A stretch of DNA of 64,000 nt from positions 46,948 through 110,947 of the forward strand of contig SWDT01000140.1 in the NCBI GenBank assembly GCA_009193035.1. Reading direction: 5' to 3'. Made by a program: the position numbers and the translations under genes. Source of the DNA: Halicephalobus mephisto. Taxonomy: Eukaryota > Nematoda > Chromadorea > Rhabditida > Panagrolaimidae. The notes under the pieces are model-generated. The model did no database searches. It was not told the origin of the DNA and saw only the letters and a list, made by a program, of their open reading frames with translations. Positions 53,549 through 64,000 of this stretch are shown here, piece after piece (within the stretch, counting starts at the first letter, position 1; the number at the start of each line of letters is the position of its first letter).

Positions 53549-56500
53549 ATGGAGGAATTACTGGATTTTGAAGGAGAAAAAGTTTCTATGGAAAACTTTG
53601 CTTTGATTAGAGTACTAGGAAAAGGAGGTTTGTTTTTAATTAAAAATTAATATTAATTTATTTTTTAGCATATGGTAAAGTATTTTTGGTTAAAAAAGTC
53701 GGAGGAAATGATAATGGGAAACTTTATGCTATGAAAGTTTTGAAAAAGGAAAGAGTGGCTCATAAACAGAAGACCTTAGAACATACCTTGGCTGAAAGGA
53801 CTGTTTTGGAGAAGTTGAAAGGATTACCGTTTTTGGTGAACATGGTTTATGCCTTCCAATCACACACGAAACTACATATTGTTATGGGTGAGTAATTTTT
53901 GAATGTCAAATTTACTTCTTAAGTGGTTGTAAGGAATTTTTAAAAGTAATATTTTTGTTAAAAATTTTTAAAAAGTTGATTTTTTTTAATGTTTGAATTT
54001 TTGAAATAATTTAATTTTTAGAATTCGTTGGTGGAGGTGAATTGTTCACTCATTTGTGTAAAAGAAAACAATTTGACATTGCTACGGCTAAGGTTCTTCT
54101 TGCTGAACTTGTGGCTGCTCTTGATTTGATTCATAGACAGGGAGTACTGTATAGGGATTTGAAATTGGAGAATATTTTGTTGGATCAAGATGGTCATATT
54201 AAATTGACGGATTTTGGATTATCGAAGGAATTGAAAGAACAAAGAATTGCAAATTCTTATTGTGGTGAGTTTTTAGTTACAGTAATTGATTGAAATTTGT
54301 GAAAAAATTGACAGTTGGAAAGGAAAGTGGAAAATTTGGGAGTTTATTTTTGTAAAAAATGTTTGAAAATGTTATAGAAATTTTTTGTGTTGGGTTTTGA
54401 ACAAGATTTGAGTTTTTTTAAATGAAGGATGTGGTTTTTAATTATTGAATATTTGGGATTTTTGAAGTTTTTTAAATTATGATGTTTTTAGGTACGATTG
54501 AATATATGGCACCGGAAGTTGTGAAACGAACAAGTAGAGGTTACAACGAATGTGTTGATTGGTGGTCCCTTGGGGTTATTGCCTTTGAACTTGTCACCGG
54601 GTGTTCTCCGTTTACTGTTGATGGTGATCAGAATTCTACTCATGATATTGCTAGAAGAATTTTAAACAAAAAAGTTCCATTTCCTAAGAGTATTGATGAA
54701 CAAGCAAAATCTCTTATTGGTGGACTTCTTGAAAAAGAACCCAGTCATAGATTGGGTAGTAAAGGTGTTGATGAAATTAAAAAACATGCTTTTTTTAAAG
54801 GTATAAATTGGGAATTGGTTGAACAAAAAAAATTGCCACCGGCTATTAAGCCAGTTGTGGCAGGAAAAATGGATTTGAATAATTTTGCGCCAGAATTTAC
54901 AAATCAAGCTCCATTGTTTTCTCCAGCAGAAAGTCCACCTGATTACAAGGGGATTTTCAAAGTGAGTTTTTGTATTTTAAAAAATTTTAATTTTTTTTTT
55001 TGAATTTTATTTAATTTTGAAAATGATGATTTTTGGAGAAATTTGTACATTAGTGATTACAAAAAATGGAAATGTTTAAAGAATATTTGAGTTTAGAATT
55101 GTGGTATTTCTTCCAATTAAAGGATTTTCAGCAAAAAGTCAGTATTTTTTTGGTTTTGAGGTTTTTTTTGAAGGAAGTACTTGGATTGACGTAAGCTATT
55201 GAAATGACTCATATTAGTTCGGTGCTCTTGGAAAATCTGTAGTCCAATTTTGCTAAATATTTCTGCAAAGAAATAATCCATAAAATTTATGAATCTGAAA
55301 TTGGATGTTGAGGACTTTGAAATTGATTTTTGAAAAACGAATTTGAGAAATTGGAAGGAAAAAAACAACTTAATTGCAGAGTAATTTGAGAATTGGTAAA
55401 ATTGACGTAAGAAAAATTATTTTAAAAATAGATTTGTCTAAGGTCTGCAAAAAATAAAAATAAAAATGTAAATTAAAAAAATTAAATTTTTTTAAAAATA
55501 TTAAATTTTTTTGTTAATTTTATAGTTTATTTTGGTTTATGAGTAATTTTATTTTTTTGAATGTTTGTCATGTTTTTATTTTAGGGTTACTCGTTCATAT
55601 CTCCTTCTGTAATATTCTCCAATAACAACCCCATCGGAGAGGAGTCCCTCGAGGAAAGTGTGAAACTTTTGAAGAAGAATTCCTGTTTTTTTGCCAAATA
55701 TGAACTTGACATAAGTGATTCAGGATATCTTGGAAGAGGATCATTTTCGGTTTGTCGAAAATGTAAACGATTAGAAGATGGAAAATTTTTTGCTGTAAAA
55801 ATAATTTCGACAAAATGTGGTCATCATGCTGTTAGAGAAATTAGAATTTTGGATCACATAGGATTTCATGAAAATATTGTTCATGTTGAAGAAGCATTAT
55901 CTGATCCGTTGCATTATTATATTGTTATGGAATTGTTGGAAGGAGGAGAATTATTGAAAAGATTAAGAAAATTGGAAAGATTTACGGAAAATGAAGCTTC
56001 GAAAATTATGACTCAATTAGTCAATGCTGTACAGCATATGCACTTGAAAGGGGTTGTTCATAGAGATCTAAAACCTGAAGTGAGTTTGGGGAATTAGTTG
56101 GATTTTTAATATTTATCAAAAAATAAAAATTTGAAAAATAATATTTTGTAGTTTATAAATTTCGAAATTTTAAAATTCTATAAAATTTTGAAATTTTAGA
56201 ATTTAAAAATTCTGTAAAATTTTGAAATTTTAAAATTCTATAAAATTTTGAAATTTTAAAATTCTGTAAAATTTTGAAAATCTTTAAAAATTTTCCAGAA
56301 TTTTTTGAAAATTTCAAAAATTTTAAAGATTTATTTTTTTTTGTTTTTGATACAGTATGGTAATTTTGGTTATTTTTAGAATATTTTATTTGAAAACGAA
56401 AATCCTGATGCAAAACTACGGTTGATAGATTTCGGATTTGCCAGACTCCTGCCGAATTCTCTGGAACAGCTCTCTACTCCATGTTACACTCTACAGTATG

Positions 56501-57644
56501 CTGCCCCTGAGGTTATTGAATTAGAAGATGAATTACCCCAATATAACCAACAATGTGACTTATGGAGTTTGGGTGTCATTATGGTAAGTTTAAAATTTCG
56601 GAAATTACTGTATTTACAAAACTAAAAATATTAAATTCAATTTTTAAAAGTATTTTAAATTTCGAAAAATATTAAATTTTAAATTTCGGAAAATATTTAA
56701 TTTTAAATTTCGAAAAATATTAAATTTTAAATTTCGGAAAATATTAAATTTTAAATTTCGAAAAATATTAAATTTTAAATTTTGAAAAATATTTAATTTT
56801 AAATTTTGAAAAATATTTAATTTTGATTTTTTTGTATTAAATTCGGAAATTTCAATTTTTATGTATTAATTTTGGTATTTTTTAGTTTACCATGTTGAGT
56901 GGAAATGTTCCATTCCATGCCAAAACTACCACAGAATCCGCGAACGATATCATTGCCAGAATAAGATTAGCGGAGTTTTCGTTTCAAGAGCCAGTTTGGG
57001 ATAGTGTCAGTACTCTAGCTAAGGATCTGATAACTGGACTTCTTACTGTAGATCCGAAAAAGAGACTTACATTAACTCAACTTTCTAAACATAAATGGCT
57101 CACAAATGGCACTTCAGAAGCGGATTCTGTTAGAGAATTACAAACTCCAACAATTCTGCCTTCGACTGCAGACGATACTTTTAATGAAACGTTTAATGCG
57201 TTTAAAGTGTCGTTAAATGATGGATTTTCATTAATGGATGTGGATAGTGCTCCATTACTTGTTAAAAGAAGAGGATTAAAAAGAAGAAATGAAAATTCAG
57301 ATAAATCAGGATCAGGTTCATCATCATCATCTGCAGGAACAGGTTCTGGAAATAGAAAAATTTCAATACAATTTGATCAATCTAAACTTACACCTGTACC
57401 TGAAGGTTCTGAAGCAGATTCACGTCCAGGTAGTTCAATGTCGTCAGGAAGACCGACAACTTTACAAATAGAAAAAATGGATATTACACCATCATCTGCA
57501 TTTTTGGATTATAGAGATCCAATACCTCCTTATCTGAAATATAGTAGAGATGTTGAACCAGAACCAGAATCAAATAATCATCGAAGAATCAGTGGGGGTA
57601 GTGATGGAAGTTCAGGAAGTAGTCAAAATGGGGGAAATCAATAA
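53549..57644 (+). CDS. rskn-2: Dual-kinase-domain MSK (mitogen- and stress-activated kinase)
   Basis: Seven exons: 53549-53627, 53669-53887, 54022-54264, 54492-54961, 55585-56079, 56380-56583 and 56886-57644, giving 822 residues. The N-terminal AGC kinase has LGKGAYGKVFLV, the Lys in YAMKVLKK, YRDLKLEN, DFGLSKE and the T-loop YCGTIEYMAPE; its C-tail continues to FAPEFTNQ and FKGYSFISPS (hydrophobic motif). The C-terminal CAMK-type kinase has LGRGSFSVCRKC, FAVKII, HRDLKPEN, DFGFARL and the activation loop TPCYTLQYAAPEV. The order and the short insert pattern match MSK1/2 and C. elegans RSKN-2. MSKs act in the nucleus downstream of ERK/p38 and phosphorylate CREB and histone H3. The tail is Ser/Gly-rich. 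Intron 4 (623 bp) holds a dispersed repeat. Its stop is 59 bp from that of the convergent Maf gene. Confidence 0.95.
55170..55465 (-). repeat. Exon-bearing dispersed repeat, copy 2 (in rskn-2 intron 4)
   Basis: Inverted relative of 47020-47312. On the minus strand it keeps the acceptor TTCTTTGCAG and an open continuation (IFSKIGLQIFQEHRT, then NMSHFNSLRQSKYFL), which aligns in frame with the copy-1 exon. Confidence 0.7.
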
Positions 57645-57703
57645 ATTTATTAGAATATTTTCATTTTAGATGATATTAGAAAAAATTTTTTATTAAATAA
57701 AGT

Positions 57704-59138
57704 TTAAATTTTTGAAACAAGAAGTAATTTTCTCATTTTTTTAACAACTTCATGAATTGGAATTCCGACAATATTGAAGTAACAACCATTTACGGATTCC
57801 ACGAAAGCGGCTGCTTTGTGTTGAATACCGTAAGCACCAGCTCTGTTCATGCATTCGCCGGATTTGATGTATTCCTTGTAGACTTCAATTGGAAAATCTC
57901 CAAATTTAATTTTTGTTTCTACGTTGAATTTTTCCATTTGTTGTTTTTTGTCAATTAAAGTAACACCAGAAAACACAGAATGCCATCGATTATTTAGTTT
58001 TTTGAGAATTCGTAAAGCATCATCTGGATCTGCTGGTTTTCCAATAATTTCATCGTCCACAACAACGACAGTATCACAGGCAATTATAATATCGTAATCT
58101 GTCTAAAATCACGAAATTTAAAATATTTCTAAATTAAAAAATTACAAAATTTCAAAATATTCAAATTTTTTTAGAAATTAGAAAACTAAACTTCTTTTTA
58201 AATCACAAAATTATAGAAACTAAATTTTCTAAAATGTTTTTAAATTAAAAAACGAATTTTAAATGTTTTTAAATTAAAAAATGAATTTTAAATATTTCTA
58301 AATTGAAAAATTACCTTGTTTTTGTTCAAAACGTTAGCGACTTCGAGAGCTTTGCCTTTGGCAGTTTCTTCTACAAATTCTGATGGAGATAAAGTCTTCG
58401 GAAGGTTCTCTTCAAATCCACTGACAACAACAAGAGGATCAAGACCCTGAAAATTGATTATTAATAAAATTAAATAAATTATTTTAATTTCCATTTTATT
58501 TTTTTCAGTAATATCGATTTCTAACTTTACAATTTTCCATTTTTAATATCCTTGATTCCCACAATTTTATCTCTTTCGCAAATCTATAAAAAACAAATTC
58601 TCTTGACATTTTAGAAAACCGATATCGAAAATGTTCCGATATTAATTTTTCTTCTTTTTTTATATTTAAGATATATTTTTTTCTGTTTTTTACTTTAACA
58701 ATTTGACCAGAACGGCGATAACGTCACCGATCCAGAGAAACTGCTAACAATCTTAACAAAGATTTATCGATCGTGTTGCGTTTTTATTTTATAACGTGTC
58801 TATAACGGTTTAATTACCCAAGTTTGAGATTTGTGTTCGGAATAAAGCAACCACGAGACAGCATTTCGAACATCACTTAAAACGGTAAAATACATTTACA
58901 GTCAAGCTGAAGCCATCTGTCGTCAATTAGAATTTCAAATTTGAATTTTTTGATTTTCAAATTTGAATAAGTTCGAAATTGGTTCGAGAGTTCAAAATCG
59001 AAAACTCTAAAATATTTAAAAAATAAAACAACTCACCAACTCCTTCAACAACGCCAGTCTATTAGGTGATTGACTTGCAAGGACAATTTTGGCATCTTTG
59101 ACCTCGTCTTCAATAGCCAGAAACCAAGTAGATTTCAT
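57704..59138 (-). CDS. Maf/YhdE-type nucleotide pyrophosphatase (ASMTL N-terminal type)
   Basis: Three exons: 59138-59037, 58446-58315 and 58102-57704, giving 210 residues. Family motifs: KIVLASQSPNRLALLKEL (phosphate-binding S-x-SPRR loop with an unusual Asn), GFEENLPK, AKGKALEVA, IIACDTVVVVDDEIIGKP (catalytic Asp region), WHSVFSGVTLI, YIKSGECMNRAGAYGIQ and a C-terminal VNGCYFNIVGIPIHEV. Maf proteins hydrolyse dTTP, UTP and modified nucleoside triphosphates to the monophosphate, cleaning the nucleotide pool in the cytosol. The start lies 103 bp after the PCID2 stop, and a T-rich stretch with TTTTAAGTAG directly precedes the ATG, as expected for a downstream operon gene receiving a leader. 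Intron 1 holds an SL1-identical 22-mer on the opposite strand. Confidence 0.93.
58807..58828 (+). other. Exact SL1 spliced-leader sequence in an intron
   Basis: All 22 nt of the Caenorhabditis SL1 leader (GGTTTAATTACCC... to ...TTTGAG) are present on plus inside intron 1 of the minus-strand Maf gene. The next bases are ATTTGTGTTCGG, not the GTAAAC donor of an SL RNA gene, and no Sm-site hairpin pair typical of SL RNA follows. The best explanation is the 5' end of a retrocopied trans-spliced mRNA; a divergent SL RNA gene is the alternative. After the leader the frame ICVRNKATTRQHFEHHLKR is open for 19 codons. Confidence 0.8.
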
Positions 59139-59241
59139 CCTACTTAAAAAAACTTAAAATTAACAATAAACAAAAAATACAATAATTGTTTCAGACAACT
59201 TCTATAATATCCATTTTCATCTCCAACGATTTATTGACAAA

Positions 59242-61050
59242 TTAACTACTTAAAGAAGGGAATGGGTCTTTTTTACTAAGAACAATGGTCTGATGAGTTT
59301 GAGAAATGTATCCCTTTACTTTTCCATCTGCAATGAGACCCGCTACAATGTTACCTGCTTCGTCGAGATCAGCTATCTCTTCTCCCGCTGCCTTGAGGCA
59401 ATGGAAGAATGGATTCAGCTTGATTTGGAAAGATCCTTCATTCAGAATCTCCACCAGCTGCTTGAGTAATGCCAAATAGGTGAGAGAAATCAGTTTGTCC
59501 AAAATCAGGAAAATACCACTTTTCATGAAAAAATGGGAATGTTTCGCGAGACCTTTTCTGTAAGCTTCGATGTCACCGTGACTGAAATGGTTGTAGTTGA
59601 TTCAACGAACTTGAAAGTATGAAACTTACTTGACGCCTTCGACAATAGGACTGAATTCAACGAGATCAAAGTCCTTCAAGACGTTGTGAGAAGGCACATA
59701 TCCAAGGTACATTTTCACCGGAAGCCAGTAAATCAGAATATTCCTCTTGTTCGATCTGAATCGGTCAGGACAGTGGAGAAACGCATATTCCAGAGCCTTG
59801 TTCGCCGTCTGCATGTCTCCATCGAAAATGGCCTTTTTTCCGAGGAAGTAATTATAAGCTACGAGATCTGACAGACTAACCAACGTCAAGAAGCACGGAT
59901 TCAAGTAATCAATGGCGCGGATAAGTGGCTTCAGAAGGGTCATTTTGTTTGTCTGAAAGTAACACCATAGATAATATAATTCGGAAAATCTTACTTCAAA
60001 GTAAAGTTTGAAAAGTCCCACGGTCAGAGACACGATGGCGACCTTCTTGGAAGCCTGGAGGTCGGTTCTGTTGTCAGCAACACACTGTCGGTAAAGTCCC
60101 ATGATTACGTTCGCAACATCCTCCATGTAGGGCTCCGGATCGAGTTCGTGATCTTGTTCCTCGGATTTTTTGGCCAGTAAAATCAAATCGGAACAAAACA
60201 CACTCAACAAAGGAATATACCAGTTACTGTCCTTTTCTTTTTGGAGGATTTCCTTCGAGAAAGCATTGATTATGGCAAGTTGGAGGTTATAAGCAGTGTA
60301 GTACTTCCTTTTGTTGACATAGAAACCGGCGGCCAAATGCATCAAAACTATATCATCGAAAATGTTATCCACACAAACCCGATTAGGATAAACTTCATTA
60401 ACATCATCGACCTGGAAAGACTATGGATTAGTTTTTGTATGATTTTTTACACAAAATAAGCTAAATTTCATACAAAACAATGATTTTTCATAAACAATAA
60501 AGTAGTTTTTACATAAAATCAGTTATTTTTATGTAAAATAAACTAAATTTTGTGCAAAATAGATAATTTTGAATATAAAAGTAAACTATTTTTTATATAA
60601 AATAAATCAGTTTTTTATAAACTAAATTTTATATAAAAAAGTAATCTTTAATACAAAATAAACTACCTTCTATATAAAATAAACTGAATTTTGTGCAAAA
60701 CAAGTGATTTTTAACATAAAAATAAAAATTACCAAAAGAAAACGACATCTGCAATGGTCGTGTTGCAGCGACAGTAATGGAGCTGCGGTTTCTGTGGCTA
60801 ACCAATGTTGTTCCATCAGGTATCCCAGTAGGATTTTGTAATAAGAATCAAAGGATTCAATAGTGACAGTTTCAGTTTCGAAGGATTTAATAGGAGATGA
60901 AGTCGAGACATGTTGACTGTCATCAGAATCCAGAACAATCACGCTGTTTTCCCGACTTCTTCTGGATCTCGATGGTGGAGAAGATCTTTCTTCTGATTCA
61001 TTGCTACGTCGACTACGAGATTTCTTGGATTTGGAGCGATTTCTGGCCAT
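59242..61050 (-). CDS. PCID2 / Thp1, TREX-2 complex PCI-domain protein
   Basis: Four exons: 61050-60733, 60411-59995, 59952-59630 and 59581-59242, giving 465 residues. The core matches PCID2: ASKKVAIVSLTVGLFKLYFETNKMTLLKPLIRAI, YNYFLGKKAIFDGDMQTANKALEYAFLHCP, NKRNILIYWLPVKMYLG and the PCI/winged-helix end (LIADGKVKGYISQTHQTIVLS). TREX-2 couples transcription to mRNA export at the nuclear pore and PCID2 binds DSS1 and GANP. The N-terminus is extended and unlike the human protein: MARNRSKSKKSRSRRSNESE and SSPPSRSRRSRENS form an SR-like tail. An AATTTTCAG acceptor lies about 50 nt upstream of the ATG. It is probably the first gene of an operon with the Maf gene. Confidence 0.92.
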
Positions 61051-62502
61051 ATTTGAAGCAGGAGAACGAGATTAATGATGAAATAATAAAGCTGAAAATT
61101 GAAACAACTACGTTGACAACCAGGAACACAACGCCAAAAAGAAAAAGAAATTTACGTTGGAATGAATCTAACCCGATTTACCGAAATCTAAGAAAGTGCC
61201 ATTCATTCCAAAATAAATTAGCGATAAATCTGTTTCCTCTCGTGATAAATCGGAGTAATTCTCTTTCGAACGATAAATATGGAAGCGCTTATTTGTCGTT
61301 TTAGATTTGACTGTCTTTTTTGAGTTCTTTTTCGAGAAAAACGTTTCGGCAATTTTTTCTACATAAATTTTTGAGAAATTTTCCTTTTTTAAAGATAACA
61401 TTGTAAATTCCTTCCTTGATTGTTTTCCTAGGAATTTCCGTCCTTGAATATATCGCAGCTTAATCTAGGATTGGGATTTATATAAAATTTTTCAATATAA
61501 ATTTCGTTATTCAAATTTTTTATTTGAACAAAAGTACAATTATTTCGAAAAAAATTACTTTTACTTTACCAAGTATCCAAAATATGTTCTTTCTTGTCCA
61601 CTATTTTGAGGATTTCATTTTTGCTGTCGACGAAACCACCATCGATGGCATAATTGATGATAATCCTGATTCAGTTTCCAAACCTACCATACCGTTAAAT
61701 TTTGAAATTAACAGTGAGCTTCTTATTCGTATGAAATTTCAGTTCTCTAGTACTATTGCACGTCCAGATATGAAACAGCTTATTCTATCTTCATTTTTGG
61801 TATTTTTTCTCAAATCAATGTATAAAACCACAATTTAAGTTTCCAAGAATAATTACGATCAATATAGTCCGAACTCTTCACTGTTGTCTTTTGGATCTCT
61901 ATTATTTTCGCTGACTCCTAAATGCCAACAAAACTACCAAAATCTCCTGTCCCAAATCTCCGACTAGAGCTGAAAGTTAACAAATCACTTATAACCTTCG
62001 ATCCATACACGTTCATTTTTGTCAAGTAGCCAACAACCAGAATGAAAGTAGAATTTCACAAATTCGTTTCCACACCGACCTCAACTCTAACAAGATTTTT
62101 CAAAACCACAGCTTAAGCATTCGATTACAGATCGTTATCTCGTTGGAAATACGACCCACTTACAAGAACATATTCCCCAAAACATTAATTCTGGAGAATC
62201 CCCTTTAATGCAAACCCCCTCAAAGTTCACTCTTCCATGGTCCTAGTACTCTATTAGCTCTACTTTTCCTTTGGAGAAATTCCATTTGCATCGAGTTCTG
62301 CACTTTTGTTAATTATTTTTACCGTTTTTCTCGCCAAAAATATTTTCACTAAGATAAACGAGAGGAAGTCAGTCCCACATGAGTTCCATTAATCCTAAGA
62401 TCAGGTCATAACGTCGGAAAAGAACCTAGTGCGATACAATACTCAACTCTGAGTTGAATATCATTATCACACGATAAAGAATAACTACTACAACTTTGTT
62501 CT
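61051..62502. other. Intergenic
   Basis: This contains the PCID2 promoter side and the 3' flank of cytochrome c1. A minus open frame at 61168-61401 (KKENFSKIYVEKIAET) has no splice context and is not called. A possible small plus-strand gene lies at 61584. Confidence 0.5.
61584..61838 (+). CDS. Possible small orphan ORF
   Basis: 84 codons from an ATG (MFFLVHYFEDFIFAVDETT). The middle, IIDDNPDSVSKPTIPLNFEI and LLIRMKFQFSSTIARPDMK, looks protein-like, unlike the flanks. There is no acceptor directly upstream and a GTATTT donor-like site lies near the end, so it may be part of a spliced gene. No family recognised. Confidence 0.3.
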   Translation: MFFLVHYFEDFIFAVDETTIDGIIDDNPDSVSKPTIPLNFEINSELLIRMKFQFSSTIARPDMKQLILSSFLVFFLKSMYKTTI

Positions 62503-63514
62503 CTACGCCGACTTGGGAGGTTCACGACCTTTGACTGTGCGCCAGGCGAACTTCTGACTCTTGACGAACGACCAAGTATGACGCTTTCCGTAGAAGAGAA
62601 TAGTAGCAAGGATAGGGAGCAGTGCAAAGATCTAAATTCAGGTCGTAACAACTGTGACTGAGAGCAAGACTTACCTTCAGAGCCCATCTCTTTCTAGTGT
62701 CATGGAACGGTTCAGCAGCCCAATGCATAAACGTAGCAACATCTTTGGCTTGTTGACTTTGTGTTGCAGAAGTTCCGTCGGCGTACTCGATTCCTTCGTC
62801 GAACAGTTGCTGCGGCATAGAGATGACACCTCCGGGGAAGTAAGGGTTGTAAGCCTTGCCTTCATCAACTTTGACACCAGCCGGAGGATCGAAATAACCT
62901 GTCAGCAGGCAGAAGATGTAATCATCGCCTCCGTGACGAGCCAAAGCCATGAGAGACAAATCTGGAGGAGCGGCTCCATTGTTAGCAGCCGCAGCTGCCT
63001 TCTTATTCGGGTACGGGTCCGGGAGATGATCAGTCAAGATCCCTGGACGAGTAATTGGCTGTCCCTTATCATTAACGTCGTTAATAGTGGCTTCGGCCGC
63101 ATCAGCCTTGGCTTCTTGCTCTGTCATGAATACATCAACAAAGTGACGGTAGTGAATGAACTTCATCGAGTGACAGGCAGCACAGACTTGTTTGTACACT
63201 TCGTAACCACGGCGGACTCTGAAAATCAAAGTTCATATATCAACTTCCCCCAAAATAGCCAAATAAACGTACGAAGCATAGTCAAACGACTTGAAAGGAC
63301 CTTTATGGGACCATGGCAGATGATACGGATGCACGACGAGGTCGCCACCTTGAACCGAGTTCTCCAGAGCATAAATCAATCCACCAATACCGGTAGCTGC
63401 ACAGAGACCGGCGCCGAGAGCGAGGTTCCGCTGAAACAAGACCGACTAATCATATAATTTTGAAATTTATATAAAACTCACAGTGGACAGCCCCCGCACG
63501 ACAGCCCGCTGCAT
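62503..63514 (-). CDS. cyc-1: Cytochrome c1, mitochondrial complex III
   Basis: Four exons: 63514-63482 (33 nt), 63430-63273, 63218-62675 and 62631-62503, giving 287 residues, the normal length. The start MQRAVVRGLST is a mitochondrial presequence. The mature protein has SWSHKGPF-type sequence (PWSHKGPFKSFDYAS), VRRGYEVYKQVCAACHSMKF with the CxxCH heme-binding motif, the DPYPN segment, PPDLSLMALARHGG, and YNPYFPGGVISMPQQL with the axial Met. The C-terminal membrane anchor is IFALLPILATILFYG followed by a basic matrix tail ending KSA. It passes electrons from the Rieske protein to cytochrome c. A CGTTTTCAG acceptor lies 6 nt before the ATG, consistent with trans-splicing. It shares a 313-bp divergent promoter with the next gene. 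Confidence 0.96.
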
Positions 63515-63827
63515 GATTACCTGAAAACGAAAAAAATATTAAACAAAATGGAAATAATTTCCACGAAAAAGTTGGAAATTAAACTTGTAAAAATAACAAT
63601 GCTGTAAAATTTGCGAAAAACCACGTACTTTAAATTTATGGGGTTCCGGGGTAAAGACACGGATAGAGTCTGAGCTTTGTTTGCATCAGAGTCGGCCGCA
63701 ACAGTCTTATCCTGATGATCGTGTCGGGACCATTGATTGACGTTAAGCGCTTTCTTCCATTTTTTAAATTTTATTAATTCCAGCGAATCAATACCATTCC
63801 CCTTGGCCAGTTTTTATTTTTCTTCAG
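63515..63827. promoter_or_regulatory. Divergent promoter, cyc-1 / 63828 gene
   Basis: 313 bp between two divergent starts, GC-richer at 63640-63760 (GAGTCGGCCGCAACAG; ATTGATTGACG). No TATA box is obvious; acceptors sit directly before both ATGs. Confidence 0.45.
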
Positions 63828-63974
63828 ATGGAATCCCAGGATCTATTTGGGGATGTGGTAAGTGGACATTTCGATATAGGGCTGTTGTTAACTCAGTAAA
63901 TTTAAATTTTCCAGGAGGAAGGACCGCTGAGATCGATCAACAGCCTCGAGCCGTCCGGTGCTGTTCCATCCAAG
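63828..63974 (+). CDS. 5' part of a gene leaving the window
   Basis: Two exons, 63828-63857 and 63915-63974, joined in phase 0 (GTG|GTAAGT .. TTTTCCAG), and a further donor (AAG|GTTTGT) leading out of the window. The ATG follows directly on TTTTCTTCAG, a probable trans-splice site. The encoded start is MESQDLFGDVEEGPLRS and then INSLEPSGAVPSK, an acidic, probably disordered N-terminus. Too little is present to name the protein; sorting-nexin N-termini look similar in style, but this is not evidence. Confidence 0.75.
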
Positions 63975-64000
63975 GTTTGTTTCGAAATTTCTTAATTTAC

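Noticed and set aside
58807..58910. Standard SL1 RNA gene
   Set aside because: The base after the leader is not the conserved GTAAAC donor, and the SL RNA body known from Caenorhabditis is absent.
61168..61401. Minus-strand frame upstream of PCID2
   Set aside because: Lys-rich, no acceptor or donor linking it to PCID2, and PCID2 has its own acceptor right before the ATG.
1..64000. CRISPR arrays, bacterial operons or phage features
   Set aside because: Introns, trans-splice acceptors and animal gene families show this is nuclear nematode DNA; the tandem repeats lack the repeat-spacer structure of CRISPR.

Overview
The window reads as nuclear DNA from a free-living rhabditid nematode, most like a Caenorhabditis relative. 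It is AT-rich, and introns are mostly 40-600 nt with GT..TTTCAG ends. Many start codons lie 5-60 nt downstream of a free TTTCAG acceptor, as expected for spliced-leader trans-splicing. An exact 22-nt SL1 sequence occurs at 58807-58828. The recognisable proteins (GluCl, MEC-8, PABP-2, MUS-101/TopBP1, EMC8, MSK kinase, PCID2, cytochrome c1) are animal and several carry nematode names. Species cannot be decided from the sequence alone.

Left part (1-20.5 kb): a glutamate-gated chloride channel (minus strand); a decayed 3.8-kb DNA transposon with about 200-bp terminal inverted repeats and transposase remnants; a two-domain C-type lectin; two orphan genes; a small secreted double-psi beta-barrel (expansin/barwin-like) protein; a broken copy of the lectin's second domain, split by a 231-bp insertion with perfect 14-bp target-site duplications; EMC8; a PHYHIP-family gene; and another orphan gene.

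Middle (21-36.8 kb): a dense housekeeping and neuronal block. It holds an MPP-type MAGUK with a GC-AG intron, the TopBP1/MUS-101 BRCT protein, an eEF1A-lysine-methyltransferase-like gene, PABP-2, a tetraspanin with a 32-nt exon, a small basic ORF and the splicing factor MEC-8.

Desert (36.8-53.5 kb): about 17 kb, extremely AT-rich, with many short tandem repeats, hairpin arrays and dispersed repeats. A few more GC-rich islands have phase-compatible splice sites and probably belong to undescribed small genes on both strands, including a minus-strand transcript that could choose between two last exons. A tRNA-like relic lies near its right edge.

Right part (53.5-64 kb): MSK/RSKN-2 kinase, tail-to-tail with a Maf-type nucleotide pyrophosphatase. 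The Maf gene lies about 100 bp downstream of PCID2 in what looks like an operon. Then come cytochrome c1 and, diverging from it, the first two exons of a gene that leaves the window. Exon borders were worked out by hand from frame continuity, splice consensus and protein-family similarity; none was checked by transcript data.
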